A stretch of 64,000 bases of DNA from Achatina immaculata (Eukaryota > Mollusca > Gastropoda > Stylommatophora > Achatinidae), in assembly GCA_009760885.1 (NCBI GenBank), contig CM019702.1:53915282-53979281 (forward strand), written 5' to 3'. Shown in pieces: positions 1 through 12,165 of the stretch. How positions within the stretch are numbered: the first letter of the stretch is position 1; the number at the start of each line of letters is the position of its first letter. Made by a program: the position numbers and the translations under genes. The notes beneath the pieces were generated by a model. The model saw only the letters and a list, made by a program, of their open reading frames with translations, did no database searches and was not told where the DNA came from.

Positions 1-828
1 GGAACTAACAAACATATCCAAAGTTTATACACACAACCTCTGATCACCTCCATTACTAAAGCACATTAAGTACAATATCTGAATCACGTATGTACCGTGC
101 CGATGCTATACAGTCTATGTAACCCAATTTGGTGCAGCATAATCCTGAATCACTAATCATTATTCAGATGATTCCTCAGGATCTTTTCCTTTGTCGAGAC
201 ATCGCAATGTAACGGGCAGCCAAGCCCGGTGCTGACAGTACGTCAAGGTGAAGTTTACTGACTGGAACATGATGGCACTTGTTACTGGATAAATATATCG
301 AGCAATATGTTGAATTATAGGTCTTCAGCTCAACTTTCTTTTCATTCAAACAGGTGAAGATGATTTAAAACGAAACATGTTGGCAGTTCTCAAAGGTCCT
401 AGTACAGTCAAAAACTCTTTAACCTTTAGACAAACACAAACATCCTCACCGTTCAAGCGTGCATTTCCTTCTCTTACGTCCTCATATACCATGCGTAAAC
501 CCGCTAGGTCACGTGATGTCCGTTTCTCGGGCCGAAGGAATTCAAAACATAAAATATAAACATTAAATTATGTTCAAGCCCCATAAAAAAATCACAGTGT
601 GGTTTACATCAAAATGGAAGAGTTGTCAGACCAGACTCGCATGTATACAGGGAATTACAGGAGCAAGAGCAGGGCCTATACTGGGACAATGATGGGCAGA
701 TGACATGAGAGAAGTAAAAGAGCCTGCAGTAAACAACAGGCGGAGAACTTTATGATCAAAACCGAACTAAGACAGCTGTATCTGCAGATGAGCATCTTTA
801 CTGGCTTGAAGTGCGAAAACAAAAGATT
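1..828. other. Unassigned non-coding stretch
   Basis: I recognise no protein, RNA gene or transposon here. The open frames are short (60 residues at 377-559), have no recognisable motif and look like chance frames in AT-rich DNA. The stretch ends at a GATA microsatellite. Confidence 0.4.
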
Positions 829-1850
<1,022 letters not shown>

Positions 1851-1989
1851 GTGACCTGTAACGTAACTAAAGTAGGAAGACGCAAAGTGTTTTTATGTGC
1901 TTGTGTCCGTGTACTTGAGATCAATTCCCTGCACGTGCCGCCTGTCACAACGGAAGACACGAATCAAAGTGTGAATGTTACGTTTTGCT

Positions 1990-2560
1990 TCAAAATGGAT
2001 AGAACTGCAACAGAGACATTCCAAATTTTAGAAAATGTGCACGGTGATGAAACCATCATCATGTTTCCCAGGTTCCGTGAAGGTAGGGAGGACATTTCTG
2101 AAGACACAAAGAGTGGTACTTGGAAGATCGCCAGAAATTCCGTCATGACTGAAAAACAATGACAGCTTGTGACTTCCCACTGATGGCTGACATTAAAAAT
2201 GATGGAGACGGAGCTAAACTTTAGCCGAGAAAGCTTTAGGACCATTCAAGTTCTACCTCTACTACAAGAGTGCCATGGAACGTTCACTGAAGCGCATCAA
2301 TTGTGTGTGACTGAATTTGATAGCATGTGGCGATCTGGCATCTTCTGCACGATAATGCCTCTGCCCTCTCGGTCCCCATCGTGAAGTCGTCTTTGGCGAA
2401 AAAAAGGAGGCCACGGTGTACGAACATCCTCCCTTCTCGCCAGATTTGGCTCTTGCAGATTTCATGTCAGACCAAGAGAATTATTGGGAAACCTTCAGGA
2501 GTGAATTTTGATCTGAGAGAGATCAGACTGTCTTTGTTCAAAGTCATCTGAGAGTGGTTG
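1990..2560 (+). pseudogene. Decayed mariner-type transposase
   Basis: Scattered conserved blocks of a mariner transposase lie in order across different frames. First come the N-terminal helix-turn-helix words (KMDRTATETFQIL near 1993, then GDET, FREGRED and DTKSGTW). Much further on is the catalytic block FDSMWRSGIFC followed, in another frame near 2340, by WHLLHDNASA, which corresponds to the family HDNA motif. The middle is missing or unrecognisable and several stops and shifts interrupt it. No terminal repeats were found. It is an old remnant, more diverged than the mariners at 5983 and 8093. Confidence 0.6.
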
Positions 2561-2726
2561 TGTGTTTGTAATGTCACAGAGTGAATAAGAAATTAGGGGA
2601 TCGACGTGTCTCCAGTGTTTTTGTTGTGTAATAACAGAAATCGCTCTCTTTTTGTGATTGTTTCCAGTTTTCATTAATGTATTCCCACCTGCAGTTTGAG
2701 ATGTATGACAAAAAATATATTAGCCA

Positions 2727-3155
2727 TGGCAAATAGCAGACGCTGTAGCCAGACATTAATGTCCTGCTATCATTAAGTGTTAAATGGTAGTATGTAGAAC
2801 TGGAGGACAATATGATATTGTGTAACTTTGGTTCACACTAACGAATAAATAAGACATATTTTATTATATACAGTCATATATAAATTTAATGAAAACATAA
2901 ATCATGGTCATCTCTAAGAAGAAAGTGTTTCCGAATTGTAAAATAACAGTCACCAACACAACGTTGAAGCTGGTAGACAAGTTCAAATATCTAGGGTCAT
3001 TAACAACTTGAGACAGAAGATGTGAAATAGAGATAAACTACAAAATAAAACAGGGTGAACCAATGTTTCAAAGGATGAAAAATATTTTATATAATCAATA
3101 GCTACCACTTAAAATGAGGGAAAATAGCACAGTATGCTATATTGAATGTATACGC
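2727..3155 (+). mobile_element. Fragment of RTE-like non-LTR element (post-RT region)
   Basis: From about 2903 the frame reads like the region after the reverse transcriptase palm of RTE-like elements: KKKVFPNCKITVTNTTLKL, VDKFKYLGSLTT, then MFQRMKNIL, with stops. The same stretch, including its 5' flank, occurs at 23338-23760 and 35020-35440. Here homology stops near 3155, where an R2/HERO-like element begins. The missing continuation (CETW-like block) reappears near 5405, so this copy seems to be split by an insertion. Confidence 0.65.
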
Positions 3156-3156
3156 T

Positions 3157-5076
3157 AGCCAATGCGTATGGCTCAGTACCGCACCAGATGATATGGCAGC
3201 ACTAGACATGTATCATGTGTCAATAGAAATCACAAATATGCTGAAAAGGTACTTCACAGGGTTCCTCGTGAGGTTTGGAACATCAGGATTTATTACAAGA
3301 TGGATCGAGCTCCAGGTAGGAACTGAAATGGGTTGTACAATATCTCCCATACTGTTCGTACTAGCCATGCAAGTAATCATGAGAGCAGCAGAAGGCCCAA
3401 GATTCAGAAATGGATGTCAAATGCCACCACTGAAAGCATTCATGGATGACACAACAGTAATAACAACCAGTGAAGCACAGGCACGAAAGATGTTAGAGAG
3501 TTTGGACAGCCTTATCGTATGGTGCCGCATGAGCTTCAAGCCAAAGAAATCAAGAAGCCTGTCACTCATGAAAGGGGAAAGTGATAGAAAGATCATACAC
3601 AGTGGCAAATCAAATAATCCCGACTGTAGGAGAAGAGCCAGTGAAGAGCCTTGGCAGAGTATATGATGCATTCATGAAGGACTCAAGTGCTATGAAGCAG
3701 GTTATAGAAATGGCGCAGAATGGACTGAGCATCATAGACAAAAGCAAGCTACTGAGTAAGTTCAAAATATGGTGCCTCCAGTTCATGCTGATTCCAAAAC
3801 TGATGTTGCCACTACTTATTTACGAAGTAAGTACCAGTACAGTAGAGGCAGTCGAAAGAAAGATAAATAAAGCCATAAGAAAGTGGCTGGGCGTACCGCC
3901 AGGATTAACTGATGTAGCGCTGTACTGCAAGAAGAGCAAACTGCAGCTGCCATTCAAATCTGTGGTTGAAGAATACAAGGTAGGAAAGACAAGGCTTGCA
4001 ATGATGCTACAAGAATCTACAGATCTGGTGGTACGAGAAGTGCAGCCAACACTTAAAACTGGACGAAAATGGAAAGTAAGTGAGGAAGTGACCACAGCCA
4101 GGGAAACGCAGGAGCTGAAAGAAGTAATAGGGTACACCCAGACCAACAAAAGGGGATTTGGTCATGGCGAAGTCAAATGGTGGTCACAGGCCTCCTGCAA
4201 GGAAAGAAGGGATATGATCATCAGCGAAGTAAGGAATTCAGAGGATGACAAGCGGGTCCAGAAGGTAGTCCAACAATCACAACAAGGGCAATGGACAACA
4301 TTGGAGGAAGTCATGCAGAGATCACTAACATGGAATGACATCTGGAAAATGGCACCCTTGAGGCTTAGCTTCATCATCAGAGCTACTTATGACCTTCTGC
4401 CTACAGGCTCCAACCTATACAAATGGGGTGTATCAGAAGATACAAAGTATCTCTGCAACGAAAGGCAAACATTGGAACATGTGCTGTCAGCATGTAGAGT
4501 GTCTTTAGAGCAAGGACGGTACACCTGGCGGCAGAACAGAGTGTTGCAGGAACTAGTAGCCATCGTAGACAAGGCAAAAGATAAAGCAAATAACAGCAAA
4601 ATATTTGAGGTTCCACCTAAATACTTCATAGATGCTGGTACGACATCAAATATTGAAATCAGGGACATTCCCTTACCATCACTGTTAGATGGTACAAATG
4701 ACTGGCATGTGATAGCGGACCTTCCAGGAAGAAGAGAATACCCGACTGCCATCAAGAACACAGGAATGCGACCGGACATTGTAGTGTACTCCACAGAAAA
4801 ACAGGAATTAATAACGATCGAGCTTACGGTCCAGTAAGAAACTAGAATAGAGGAACAGCATTTATTCAAATTTGAGAAGTACAATGATCTGGTCAAGCAA
4901 ATGAGGCAGGGGGCAGGAATCAGGACAAAAGTGATAGCTGTAGAAGTGGGAGCAAGAGGATTCGTAGCAACATTAGCATATGACCTATGTAAGCAACTGG
5001 GCATAAAGGGACAAGCAAGAGCAAGGGCATTGAGAAGCCTTTTAGAAACAACAGAAAAGGTCTCTTGCTGGCTGTG
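3157..5076 (+). pseudogene. Non-LTR retrotransposon with restriction-like endonuclease (R2/NeSL/HERO type), 5'-truncated
   Basis: Two frames joined by one frameshift near 3600. The first carries the end of the reverse transcriptase: MGCTISPILFVLAM and the catalytic FMDDTTVI (about 3439). The second (3581-4837) continues from PVKSLGRVYDAF through LLIYEVSTSTVEA and RKWLGVPPGL to a zinc-knuckle-like CNERQTLEHVLSAC. It then reaches the start of a PD-(D/E)XK endonuclease: RPDIVVYS followed by ITIELTV. A TAA at 4835-4837 sits where related proteins usually have Trp. The same frame continues without another stop to 5076, with the remaining nuclease-like residues (FEKYNDL, VEVGARGF). RT N-terminal parts are absent. 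Domain order (RT, Cys/His knuckle, C-terminal nuclease) is that of RLE-bearing LINEs; the exact clade is uncertain. Confidence 0.75.
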
Positions 5077-5127
5077 AAGTATGCGAAACAAGCATTGGTA
5101 GCATAAGTAATTTCATTTGCCACAACC

Positions 5128-5239
5128 AATACCAGTCCTCCGTAGCTAAATCGCTAAAGACGCATTTCAAAAAGTGCGGTGCCAACTGGAAGATCACGGA
5201 TTCAATCTCGGGACCGGGAAAGAAAAAAAAAGCAACAAC
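5128..5239 (+). mobile_element. tRNA-derived SINE-like sequence
   Basis: The stretch has a pol III A-box-like segment (tagctaaatcgctaaagacg, about 5143) and a B-box-like segment (ggattcaatctcgg, about 5208), and is followed by an A-rich run. Their spacing is that of a tRNA head. It does not fold convincingly into a functional tRNA by eye, so a SINE or tRNA relic is the better reading. Confidence 0.4.
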
Positions 5240-5247
5240 TCACAAGA

Positions 5248-5271
5248 CCTCTGGGAGTCATGACCCAGAGG
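5248..5271. other. Short perfect inverted repeat
   Basis: Arms cctctggg and cccagagg enclose an 8-base loop. It sits at the start of the tandem unit and is repeated at about 7358-7381. Function unknown; a C-run follows it. Confidence 0.6.
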
Positions 5272-5379
5272 GGCCCACCCCCCCCCCTCCTTTAGAGTGT
5301 CAGGAGTTTAATAGGGCCGAAACACTTTTCTGAGGGGGGTACTTCCTTTGATGATCTGAAGGAGTTGTGTTGTTGTTCC

Positions 5380-5720
5380 GCTCTCTACAGTAGAGAGTTT
5401 CCTGCATACGAATAAATCCTGTTTTAAGGATGTGAAACATGGACAGTCGCCAGGGAAGCACAGCGCCGCCTGGAGGCAGAAGACATGTGGTTCCGTAGGA
5501 GAATGTAAAGATACCATGGATAACGAAGAGATCATAGGTTCTAAAAGAGGCTGAGACAACCAATACAAAATTCATGAAGAGACTAAATTGTTCAAATTCA
5601 TAGCGTTCGTCATGAGAGCAGGCGGATTGAAATATTTGTTAACAGGGTTGATAGAGGGCAAATAGAACGATGCAGACAAAGAGAGAAGATGATACCGATG
5701 AAGTGATATGAAGAAAGAAC
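5380..5720 (+). mobile_element. RTE-like C-terminal fragment (tandem copy 1)
   Basis: Nucleotide similarity to 23750-24090 and 35440-35780: cctgttttaaggatgtgaaa, then the R/K-rich block, then gataccatgga and the MKKEH end. Translation is broken by stops. It probably continues the fragment that stops at 3155, displaced by the R2/HERO-like insertion and adjacent DNA. Confidence 0.6.
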
Positions 5721-5982
5721 ACTTTTACTGAATCAAAAATCTTTCTTTATCCGTCTTTTGGCTCTCAATTTGCAGCTGTCTGTTTCCTTTACTTTACTGT
5801 TTTCTACTTTACTACTGAAACAAGAGCTTTCTAAAACTTCCAGTTCATATCCAAAAACGATATAACAATAGTAATGTAGTGTAGTTTGATAAAATAGCGT
5901 TTACTGTAATGGTACTTTATTCTCTTCCGTGTTATAAAAGGTAGAAACAATATGTTTAAGTGGGTGGGGAGAACGAATCATA

Positions 5983-7259
5983 CGAGGGCCATACCGAAAG
6001 TAGTGAGTACATTTTTTTAATCAGAAGTTACAGACAGAAAAATATAAACGTATTACCTTAATCTGCATCAATTTTTTTCACTTTTCAACATAATCTTTAT
6101 TTCTCTGTACACATTTTCCCCATTGCTCTGCAAGTTTGAAAATACCCACCCAGTAGAATTCCGTTCCAGCTGACCGAAGGCACAGACGCACTGCTTTCTG
6201 GACGTTCTCTCCGATATCGTAGTGATGGCCTCGCATTTGTTCTTTCATAAAACCAGAAAGATTGTAATCACTGGGTGCCAGGTCGAGGCTATAGGCAGGG
6301 TGTGGAAGAATTTCCCAACCTATTTTTCTGAATTTCCTCAGTTGTCTGGCGAGCAGAGTGAGGCAAAAAAGTATCGTCGTGCAAGATGATTATTTTTCCA
6401 GGGCGTTTATCGACTGAGCTTCTTAAGCGTTTCCTCATAACGAGCAGCATTTATGCTTTCCTTACGCTAGAAAAATTCTACCAGAATGAACCCCCCTTCT
6501 GCAATCCAAAAAATGCTTCCCATAACCTTTTCAGTAGATTGCACTTTCTTTGCTTTCTTCTTGGTTGGAGAATTTAAGTGGTGTCATTCCATACTCAACC
6601 GTTCTGTTTCAGCCGCATAATGATGGAACCAGCTTTCATCACCTGTCACAATACTCATCAAAGATTCACTGCCTTCGTTCCGATATCTCTGAAGAAGGTC
6701 TTGAATGATGGTTTTCCTCACAACTTTGTGATCTTCAGTCGACAAACGTTGAACCCAGCGAACACAAACTTTTCTATAGCCTAGGGTTTCAATCATTTCT
6801 GTACTGCACTCTGTCCTATTCCAAGATTTACAGAGATTTCAGATACTGTGCCACGTCTGTCTTCTTTAATTATGTTCGTCTACTCTTTCCACTTTGCGTT
6901 CAATGGAGGCAGCTCGAGGGCTGTCTGAGAGGCATATCTTGGATGCTCATGTTTCCATCTTTGAAGTGTTTCACCCACCTCCTAACACTGCTAGCACCCA
7001 TACACACATTTAAATAAGCAAGTTAAAGTCTTTGGTGAATTTAAAGAGGAGCTCAATAACAGCACGTTGATGAAAAGAAACTTCAGCACCCGCCATGTTC
7101 CTTCTGCTCCGCGTGGTCATGTGACATATGCTGGTGTCGCCTTGTGACCTCTACATGAAGTACAAAAGATGTAGATTAAGGTGATACATTTGTATTTTCT
7201 CAATCTATAAATTCTGACTTTGAAAACAACTGTGTTCATGACTTTCGGTATGACCTTCG
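5983..7259 (-). mobile_element. Mariner transposon, copy 1 (1277 bp, defective)
   Basis: Imperfect terminal inverted repeats: left cgagggccataccgaaagt, right actttcggtatgaccttcg. They are flanked by TA at 5981-5982 and 7260-7261, the usual mariner target duplication. The minus strand carries transposase blocks: an ETLGYRKVCVRWVQRLSTEDH helix and the first catalytic Asp region IVTGDESWFHHY (6796-6584), then KKIILHDDTF near 6390. Stops and frame changes break the coding region, so it is non-autonomous now. It lies inside the tandem duplication and was copied with it. Confidence 0.9.
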
Positions 7260-7489
7260 TATATTCCAGTGAAGAACAGCGGTGAAGGATGGCGAGACAA
7301 AACGACTGTAGGCATGGAGTGAATAGGTAAAATGCTGGGTGACTCGGCGATCACAAGACCTCTGGGAGTCATGACCCAGAGGGGCCCACCCCCCCCCTCC
7401 TTTAGAGTGTCAGGAGTTTAATAGGGCCGAAACACTTTTCTGAGGGGGGTACTTCCTTTGATGATCTGAAGGAGTTGTGTTGTTGTTCC

Positions 7490-7830
7490 GCTCTCTACAG
7501 TAGAGAGTTTCCTGCATACGAATAAATCCTGTTTTAAGGATGTGAAACATGGACAGTCGCCAGGGAAGCACAGCGCCGCCTGGAGGCAGAAGACATGTGG
7601 TTCCGTAGGAGAATGTAAAGATACCATGGATAACGAAGAGATCATAGGTTCTAAAAGAGGCTGAGACAACCAATACAAAATTCATGAAGAGACTAAATTG
7701 TTCAAATTCATAGCGTTCGTCATGAGAGCAGGCGGATTGAAATATTTGTTAACAGGGTTGATAGAGGGCAAATAGAACGATGCAGACAAAGAGAGAAGAT
7801 GATACCGATGAAGTGATATGAAGAAAGAAC
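7490..7830 (+). mobile_element. RTE-like C-terminal fragment (tandem copy 2)
   Basis: Duplicate of 5380-5720 with no difference seen by eye. Confidence 0.6.
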
Positions 7831-8092
7831 ACTTTTACTGAATCAAAAATCTTTCTTTATCCGTCTTTTGGCTCTCAATTTGCAGCTGTCTGTTTCCTTT
7901 ACTTTACTGTTTTCTACTTTACTACTGAAACAAGAGCTTTCTAAAACTTCCAGTTCATATCCAAAAACGATATAACAATAGTAATGTAGTGTAGTTTGAT
8001 AAAATAGCGTTTACTGTAATGGTACTTTATTCTCTTCCGTGTTATAAAAGGTAGAAACAATATGTTTAAGTGGGTGGGGAGAACGAATCATA

Positions 8093-9366
8093 CGAGGGCC
8101 ATACCGAAAGTAGTGAGTACATTTTTTTAATCAGAAGTTACAGACAGAAAAATATAAACGTATTACCTTAATCTGCATCAATTTTTTTCACTTTTCAACA
8201 TAATCTTTATTTCTCTGTACACATTTTCCCCATTGCTCTGCAAGTTTGAAAATACCCACCCAGTAGAATTCCGTTCCAGCTGACCGAAGGCACAGACGCA
8301 CTGCTTTCTGGACGTTCTCTCCGATATCGTAGTGATGGCCTCGCATTTGTTCTTTCATAAAACCAGAAAGATTGTAATCACTGGGTGCCAGGTCGAGGCT
8401 ATAGGCAGGGTGTGGAAGAATTTCCCAACCTATTTTTCTGAATTTCCTCAGTTGTCTGGCGAGCAGAGTGAGGCAAAAAAGTATCGTCGTGCAAGATGAT
8501 TATTTTTCCAGGGCGTTTATCGACTGAGCTTCTTAAGCGTTTCCTCATAACGAGCAGCATTTATGCTTTCCTTACGCTAGAAAAATTCTACCAGAATGAA
8601 CCCCCCTTCTGCAATCCAAAAAATGCTTCCCATAACCTTTTCAGTAGATTGCACTTTCTTTGCTTTCTTCTTGGTTGGAGAATTTAAGTGGTGTCATTCC
8701 ATACTCAACCGTTCTGTTTCAGCCGCATAATGATGGAACCAGCTTTCATCACCTGTCACAATACTCATCAAAGATTCACTGCCTTCGTTCCGATATCTCT
8801 GAAGAAGGTCTTGAATGATGGTTTTCCTCACAACTTTGTGATCTTCAGTCGACAAACGTTGAACCCAGCGAACACAAACTTTTCTATAGCCTAGGGTTTC
8901 AATCATTTCTGTACTGCACTCTGTCCTATTCCAAGATTTACAGAGATTTCAGATACTGTGCCACGTCTGTCTTTAATTATGTTCGTCTACTCTTTCCACT
9001 TTGCGTTCAATGGAGGCAGCTCGAGGGCTGTCTGAGAGGCATATCTTGGATGCTCATGTTTCCATCTTTGAAGTGTTTCACCCACCTCCTAACACTGCTA
9101 GCACCCATACACACATTTAAATAAGCAAGTTAAAGTCTTTGGTGAATTTAAAGAGGAGCTCAATAACAGCACGTTGATGAAAAGAAACTTCAGCACCCGC
9201 CATGTTCCTTCTGCTCCGCGTGGTCATGTGACATATGCTGGTGTCGCCTTGTGACCTCTACATGAAGTACAAAAGATGTAGATTAAGGTGATACATTTGT
9301 ATTTTCTCAATCTATAAATTCTGACTTTGAAAACAACTGTGTTCATGACTTTCGGTATGACCTTCG
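8093..9366 (-). mobile_element. Mariner transposon, copy 2 (1274 bp, defective)
   Basis: Same terminal repeats and TA flanks (8091-8092, 9367-9368) as copy 1. It is 3 bp shorter because tct is missing near 8970. The same minus-strand transposase blocks are present (8906-8694). It is a passenger of the tandem duplication and not an independent insertion. Confidence 0.9.
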
Positions 9367-9464
9367 TATATTCCAGTGAAGAACAGCGGTGAAGGATGGC
9401 GAGACAAAACGACTGTAGGCATGGAGTGAATAGGTAAAATGCTGGGTGACTCGGCGATCACAAG

Positions 9465-10084
9465 CGCCACTTGATCCCAATAAGTACAGTGGAATGACGA
9501 ACACCAGTTATAAAAATTGTGCCCTGGTCAATTATACCACCACTTTATGAACTTCGAAAGCTACCTCCTCAACGAGCCTGTGGCTAGTTCTGAGGCTAAC
9601 ACAGTTCATGAAAAAATGCACTCCTTTCAGTTAACCCGTAAACATGAATATTAAAATGGTACATACAGATCACAGAAGAAGCCAAAGCCATCGTAACATA
9701 TACACATGTTTATTACAAGTCACAGGATGATGATGGAAACAGTAACATGGGCGAAATATGACAATTGATTTCTCAAACAAAACGGCATTGTATGATGAAT
9801 AAGATTCCTGGCAGATAAGCTAACAAAGATCTTTGACTAGTGCCATAGGAATAACAACGAACTAACACATAATTATCACGAGACACAAATACAGCTATAC
9901 CATACATTCGCACCACAACCGACTCAACGTAATTAAAAATACTCTCTAGAAAACTAACTACTCAAATGTCCAGGCAATCTGTTTTATACACACTCGACAA
10001 CTCAAAACATTCGTAATTATAACGTGCACATATTTTGCATTAAGCATGAAATTTGGGGCTAGTACAACGAAAAAGAATTAGCTG
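9465..10084. other. Unassigned stretch
   Basis: No open frame, repeat or motif that I recognise; AT-rich. Confidence 0.4.
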
Positions 10085-10245
10085 TAACAAAGAAGGTGCT
10101 TTAACTTAAACACAATTATTTCAAAGTTGTTCACCTTCTCATAGCACTTAGCGTTTCACCTTCTATGGTTGGTAACAGTTACCAACGTATAAAGTAGAGA
10201 AATAGCAACAGAGAATCCGAGAATAACTGCTGCTCAATGACTGGC
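10085..10245 (-). pseudogene. Remnant of hydrophobic exon-like sequence (copy 1)
   Basis: Reads VILGFSVAISLLYTLVTV on the minus strand and is clearly homologous to 25100-24918 and 36740-36540. The upstream half is lost and the end is scrambled. Like the other copies it lies downstream of a receptor's last exon, here receptor A, but about 2 kb away because of inserted DNA. Confidence 0.6.
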
Positions 10246-10950
10246 ATCTATGTCGGTCTGTTTTTCAAGAATTATATCAAGACATGTTCGTATCTTCGTC
10301 AGTTGGCCACCACCTTATCATGAACGACTTTATCATGTATTATCTATTCCTGTCATAAAGTCAAGAATGCTGTATATTGGAAAATGACGCTGTTAGGGAA
10401 ACATGGATGTTCCCTACTGTGATGAATATATTCTTGATGACACTGACGTTTTCGGAGTACTTGCAGGAACCGTCCTCTGAACTAGTTTGCTGTAACAGCC
10501 GAAGTTCGAGCAGTTATCCACTAGACAGTGGTTCCTGGCCGAAAACTGGTTAGATGCGGCATCCTCTGCTCGAGTGGTTATCAAGCTAACCAAGCAATGT
10601 CCACTTTCCTGAGTACTAGGTGGCTCTAGCAAGGCATCGGTATTATTAATCAAGTACAGCATGTATAGTTAAGCCGAGTGTTAGAACATTGAAGTTGTGC
10701 TAGTTATGTTCTATTTCCTATGATGCCAATCGTAACTCCTAGAAATGTAACTGCCTGGAAACTTTTGTATTTGTTCTACTACATTGTATAACCATTTGCA
10801 ACAGAGTATGGATTTGTAGCGCTTGTTTCCCTACATTAGTAGTAAACGTTAGCTTATTAACTTTAGTTGTTTGTTTTTTTTTTTGGTTATAATTACAATT
10901 GTTATGCCTTCCCTTGAATTATATCTGACCATAGTTTTTACTTAAAACAG
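10246..10950. other. Unassigned stretch
   Basis: Nothing recognisable. An 82-residue minus-strand frame at 10662-10414 has no family motif. Confidence 0.35.
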
Positions 10951-10954
10951 TATT

Positions 10955-11136
10955 GTCCAGCGAGCAGAGTGAGGCCGAGCGTTAACGTGGTGCAGGATGA
11001 TTTTCTTTCCAGGTCGTCTATCACGCAATGCACGGATGAGTTTCTTAAGTGTTTCCGCATAACCATCAGCATTTCCTGTTTCAATGCGTTCGAGAAATTC
11101 AGCGAGAATGCTCCCCTCTGCGTCTAAAAAACAATG
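10955..11136 (-). mobile_element. Mariner fragment
   Basis: Similar at nucleotide level to 6344-6530, the catalytic end of the mariner transposase: gcgagcagagtgagg, then gtgcaggatgattttctttcc, then gagtttcttaagtgtttcc. The minus strand reads LRDRRPGKKIILHHVNARPHSA, including the HHVNARPHSA version of the HDNARPH motif. It is truncated at both ends and abuts a SINE-like repeat. Confidence 0.75.
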
Positions 11137-11290
11137 GTTCCCATAAAGTGGCCAGGTCAGTTATACTGACCACATCACACTTTCATGCGCCGAAGGTCAT
11201 GGAAAATACAGGCCTAACACTGTATTACACAAAATGCTTTAATGGCATGGGACCTGGATACGTCCCTCTTTTACGTTTTATATAAAGCAG
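11137..11290 (+). mobile_element. SINE-like repeat, 3' part only
   Basis: Shares about 150 bases with 12990-13145 (plus) and with 19015-18890 (minus): the blocks ggccaggtcagttatactga, ccacatcacactttc, gccgaaggtcatggaaaata, then ggcatgggacctgga. The tRNA-like 5' part found in the other copies is missing here. Confidence 0.65.
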
Positions 11291-11640
11291 TTCACAAAGT
11301 TTGTCATAGAAAAATAATTGTTGGGAAGCCTTCTTGAATGATTTTTTTTTATCTCAGACGTTTTAGAAGTCGCCTTAGGGCGATCCTCTATTGTCAGTTC
11401 CAGGACAAGAAGGTGACTAATATGTTTCCAGTGCTTTGTTTACTTTATATTGCAGGCTATCTTATGTTGCTTTTCCCAATATTACATAGGTGCTCTATAT
11501 TTCTGCCAGCAGTTTAAAACATATGACAAAAAGTTTCATTTGTCACAGGACACGCTATGAGAGCAGAATCATCCTCTTTAAATATTAAACTGGTTTTCAG
11601 TTGAATCTGACACCGGCGTTTCTTCAGCTATATGTCGCCA
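11291..11640. other. Unassigned stretch
   Basis: The word catatgacaaaaag near 11518 resembles sequence near 2700, but this is too little to name an element. Confidence 0.3.
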
Positions 11641-11646
11641 TCTGTG

Positions 11647-11757
11647 AGATGTCCAAACCACTAAATATAGTTCAGATGTGATATGTCCAAACCACTAAAT
11701 ATAGTTCAAATGTGATATGTCCAAACCACTAAATATAGTTCAGATGTGATATGTGGA
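11647..11757. repeat. 34-bp tandem repeat, about three copies
   Basis: Unit beginning atgtccaaaccactaaat, with starts 34 bases apart (11651, 11685, 11719 for the gtcc word). Copies are almost identical, differing by one g/a. Confidence 0.9.
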
Positions 11758-12165
11758 ACCTAGGTCCTGTCATATATTTATTGTACAGGGAGTCGTTCCG
11801 TCTGTTGTGAGTGTGAGTTTGTTATCCACGTCAGTCATTTCACCATCTGTCAAACAAGTAGAAAGTCAAGGGTGACTGCCATATATTCTATGAGGAATAA
11901 TGATACACAAAATCAAACACAGCTGGAGGATAAAGATGGTTGCAAAATTCAAGAGCAGCATGAATATGAAAGTATGGGCTAGTGAAAAATACACTGGTAA
12001 TTCCATACTACAAAAAACTAATATTCTGACTCAATTTCCTGTTGACTGATTTTGCATTTTAAAGACATACATTTATTTATAAAATTGTATTATTAACATT
12101 AAAAATAACATCATATAAGAATAATCTATGTGACGAAAACTAATGTAATGTGGAGAATAATTATC
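11758..12165. other. Downstream flank of receptor A
   Basis: From about 12040 to 12165 the sequence is homologous to 25111-25240 downstream of receptor B (the word attaacattaaaaataac is shared), showing that the duplication included the 3' flank. Upstream of 12040 homology is lost, apparently at an insertion. Confidence 0.55.

Larger units (their letters stand above)
5240..7350 (+). repeat. Tandem duplication, first copy (2111 bp)
   Basis: This block is repeated head to tail at 7351-9457. By eye the two copies differ only by one C in the C-run near 5278-5290 and by a 3-base tct deletion in the second copy near 8970. The 7-base word tcacaag begins both copies and also closes the second (9458-9464), so it marks the recombination joint. 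The unit holds an RTE-like tail (5380-5720), an unassigned AT-rich part and a complete mariner element. Confidence 0.95.
7351..9464 (+). repeat. Tandem duplication, second copy
   Basis: Head-to-tail repeat of 5240-7350, ending with a third tcacaag at 9458-9464 before unrelated DNA begins. The near-identity contrasts with the decay of the elements inside, so the duplication is much younger than the mariner insertion, or it is an assembly duplication. Confidence 0.95.

Noticed and set aside
4387..5091. 234-residue minus frame
   Set aside because: It is a shadow of the plus-strand R2/HERO-like coding sequence, with no motif of its own.
5128..5239. Functional tRNA gene
   Set aside because: A- and B-box-like words are present but an acceptor stem and anticodon arm could not be drawn by eye, and the tail is A-rich as in a SINE.
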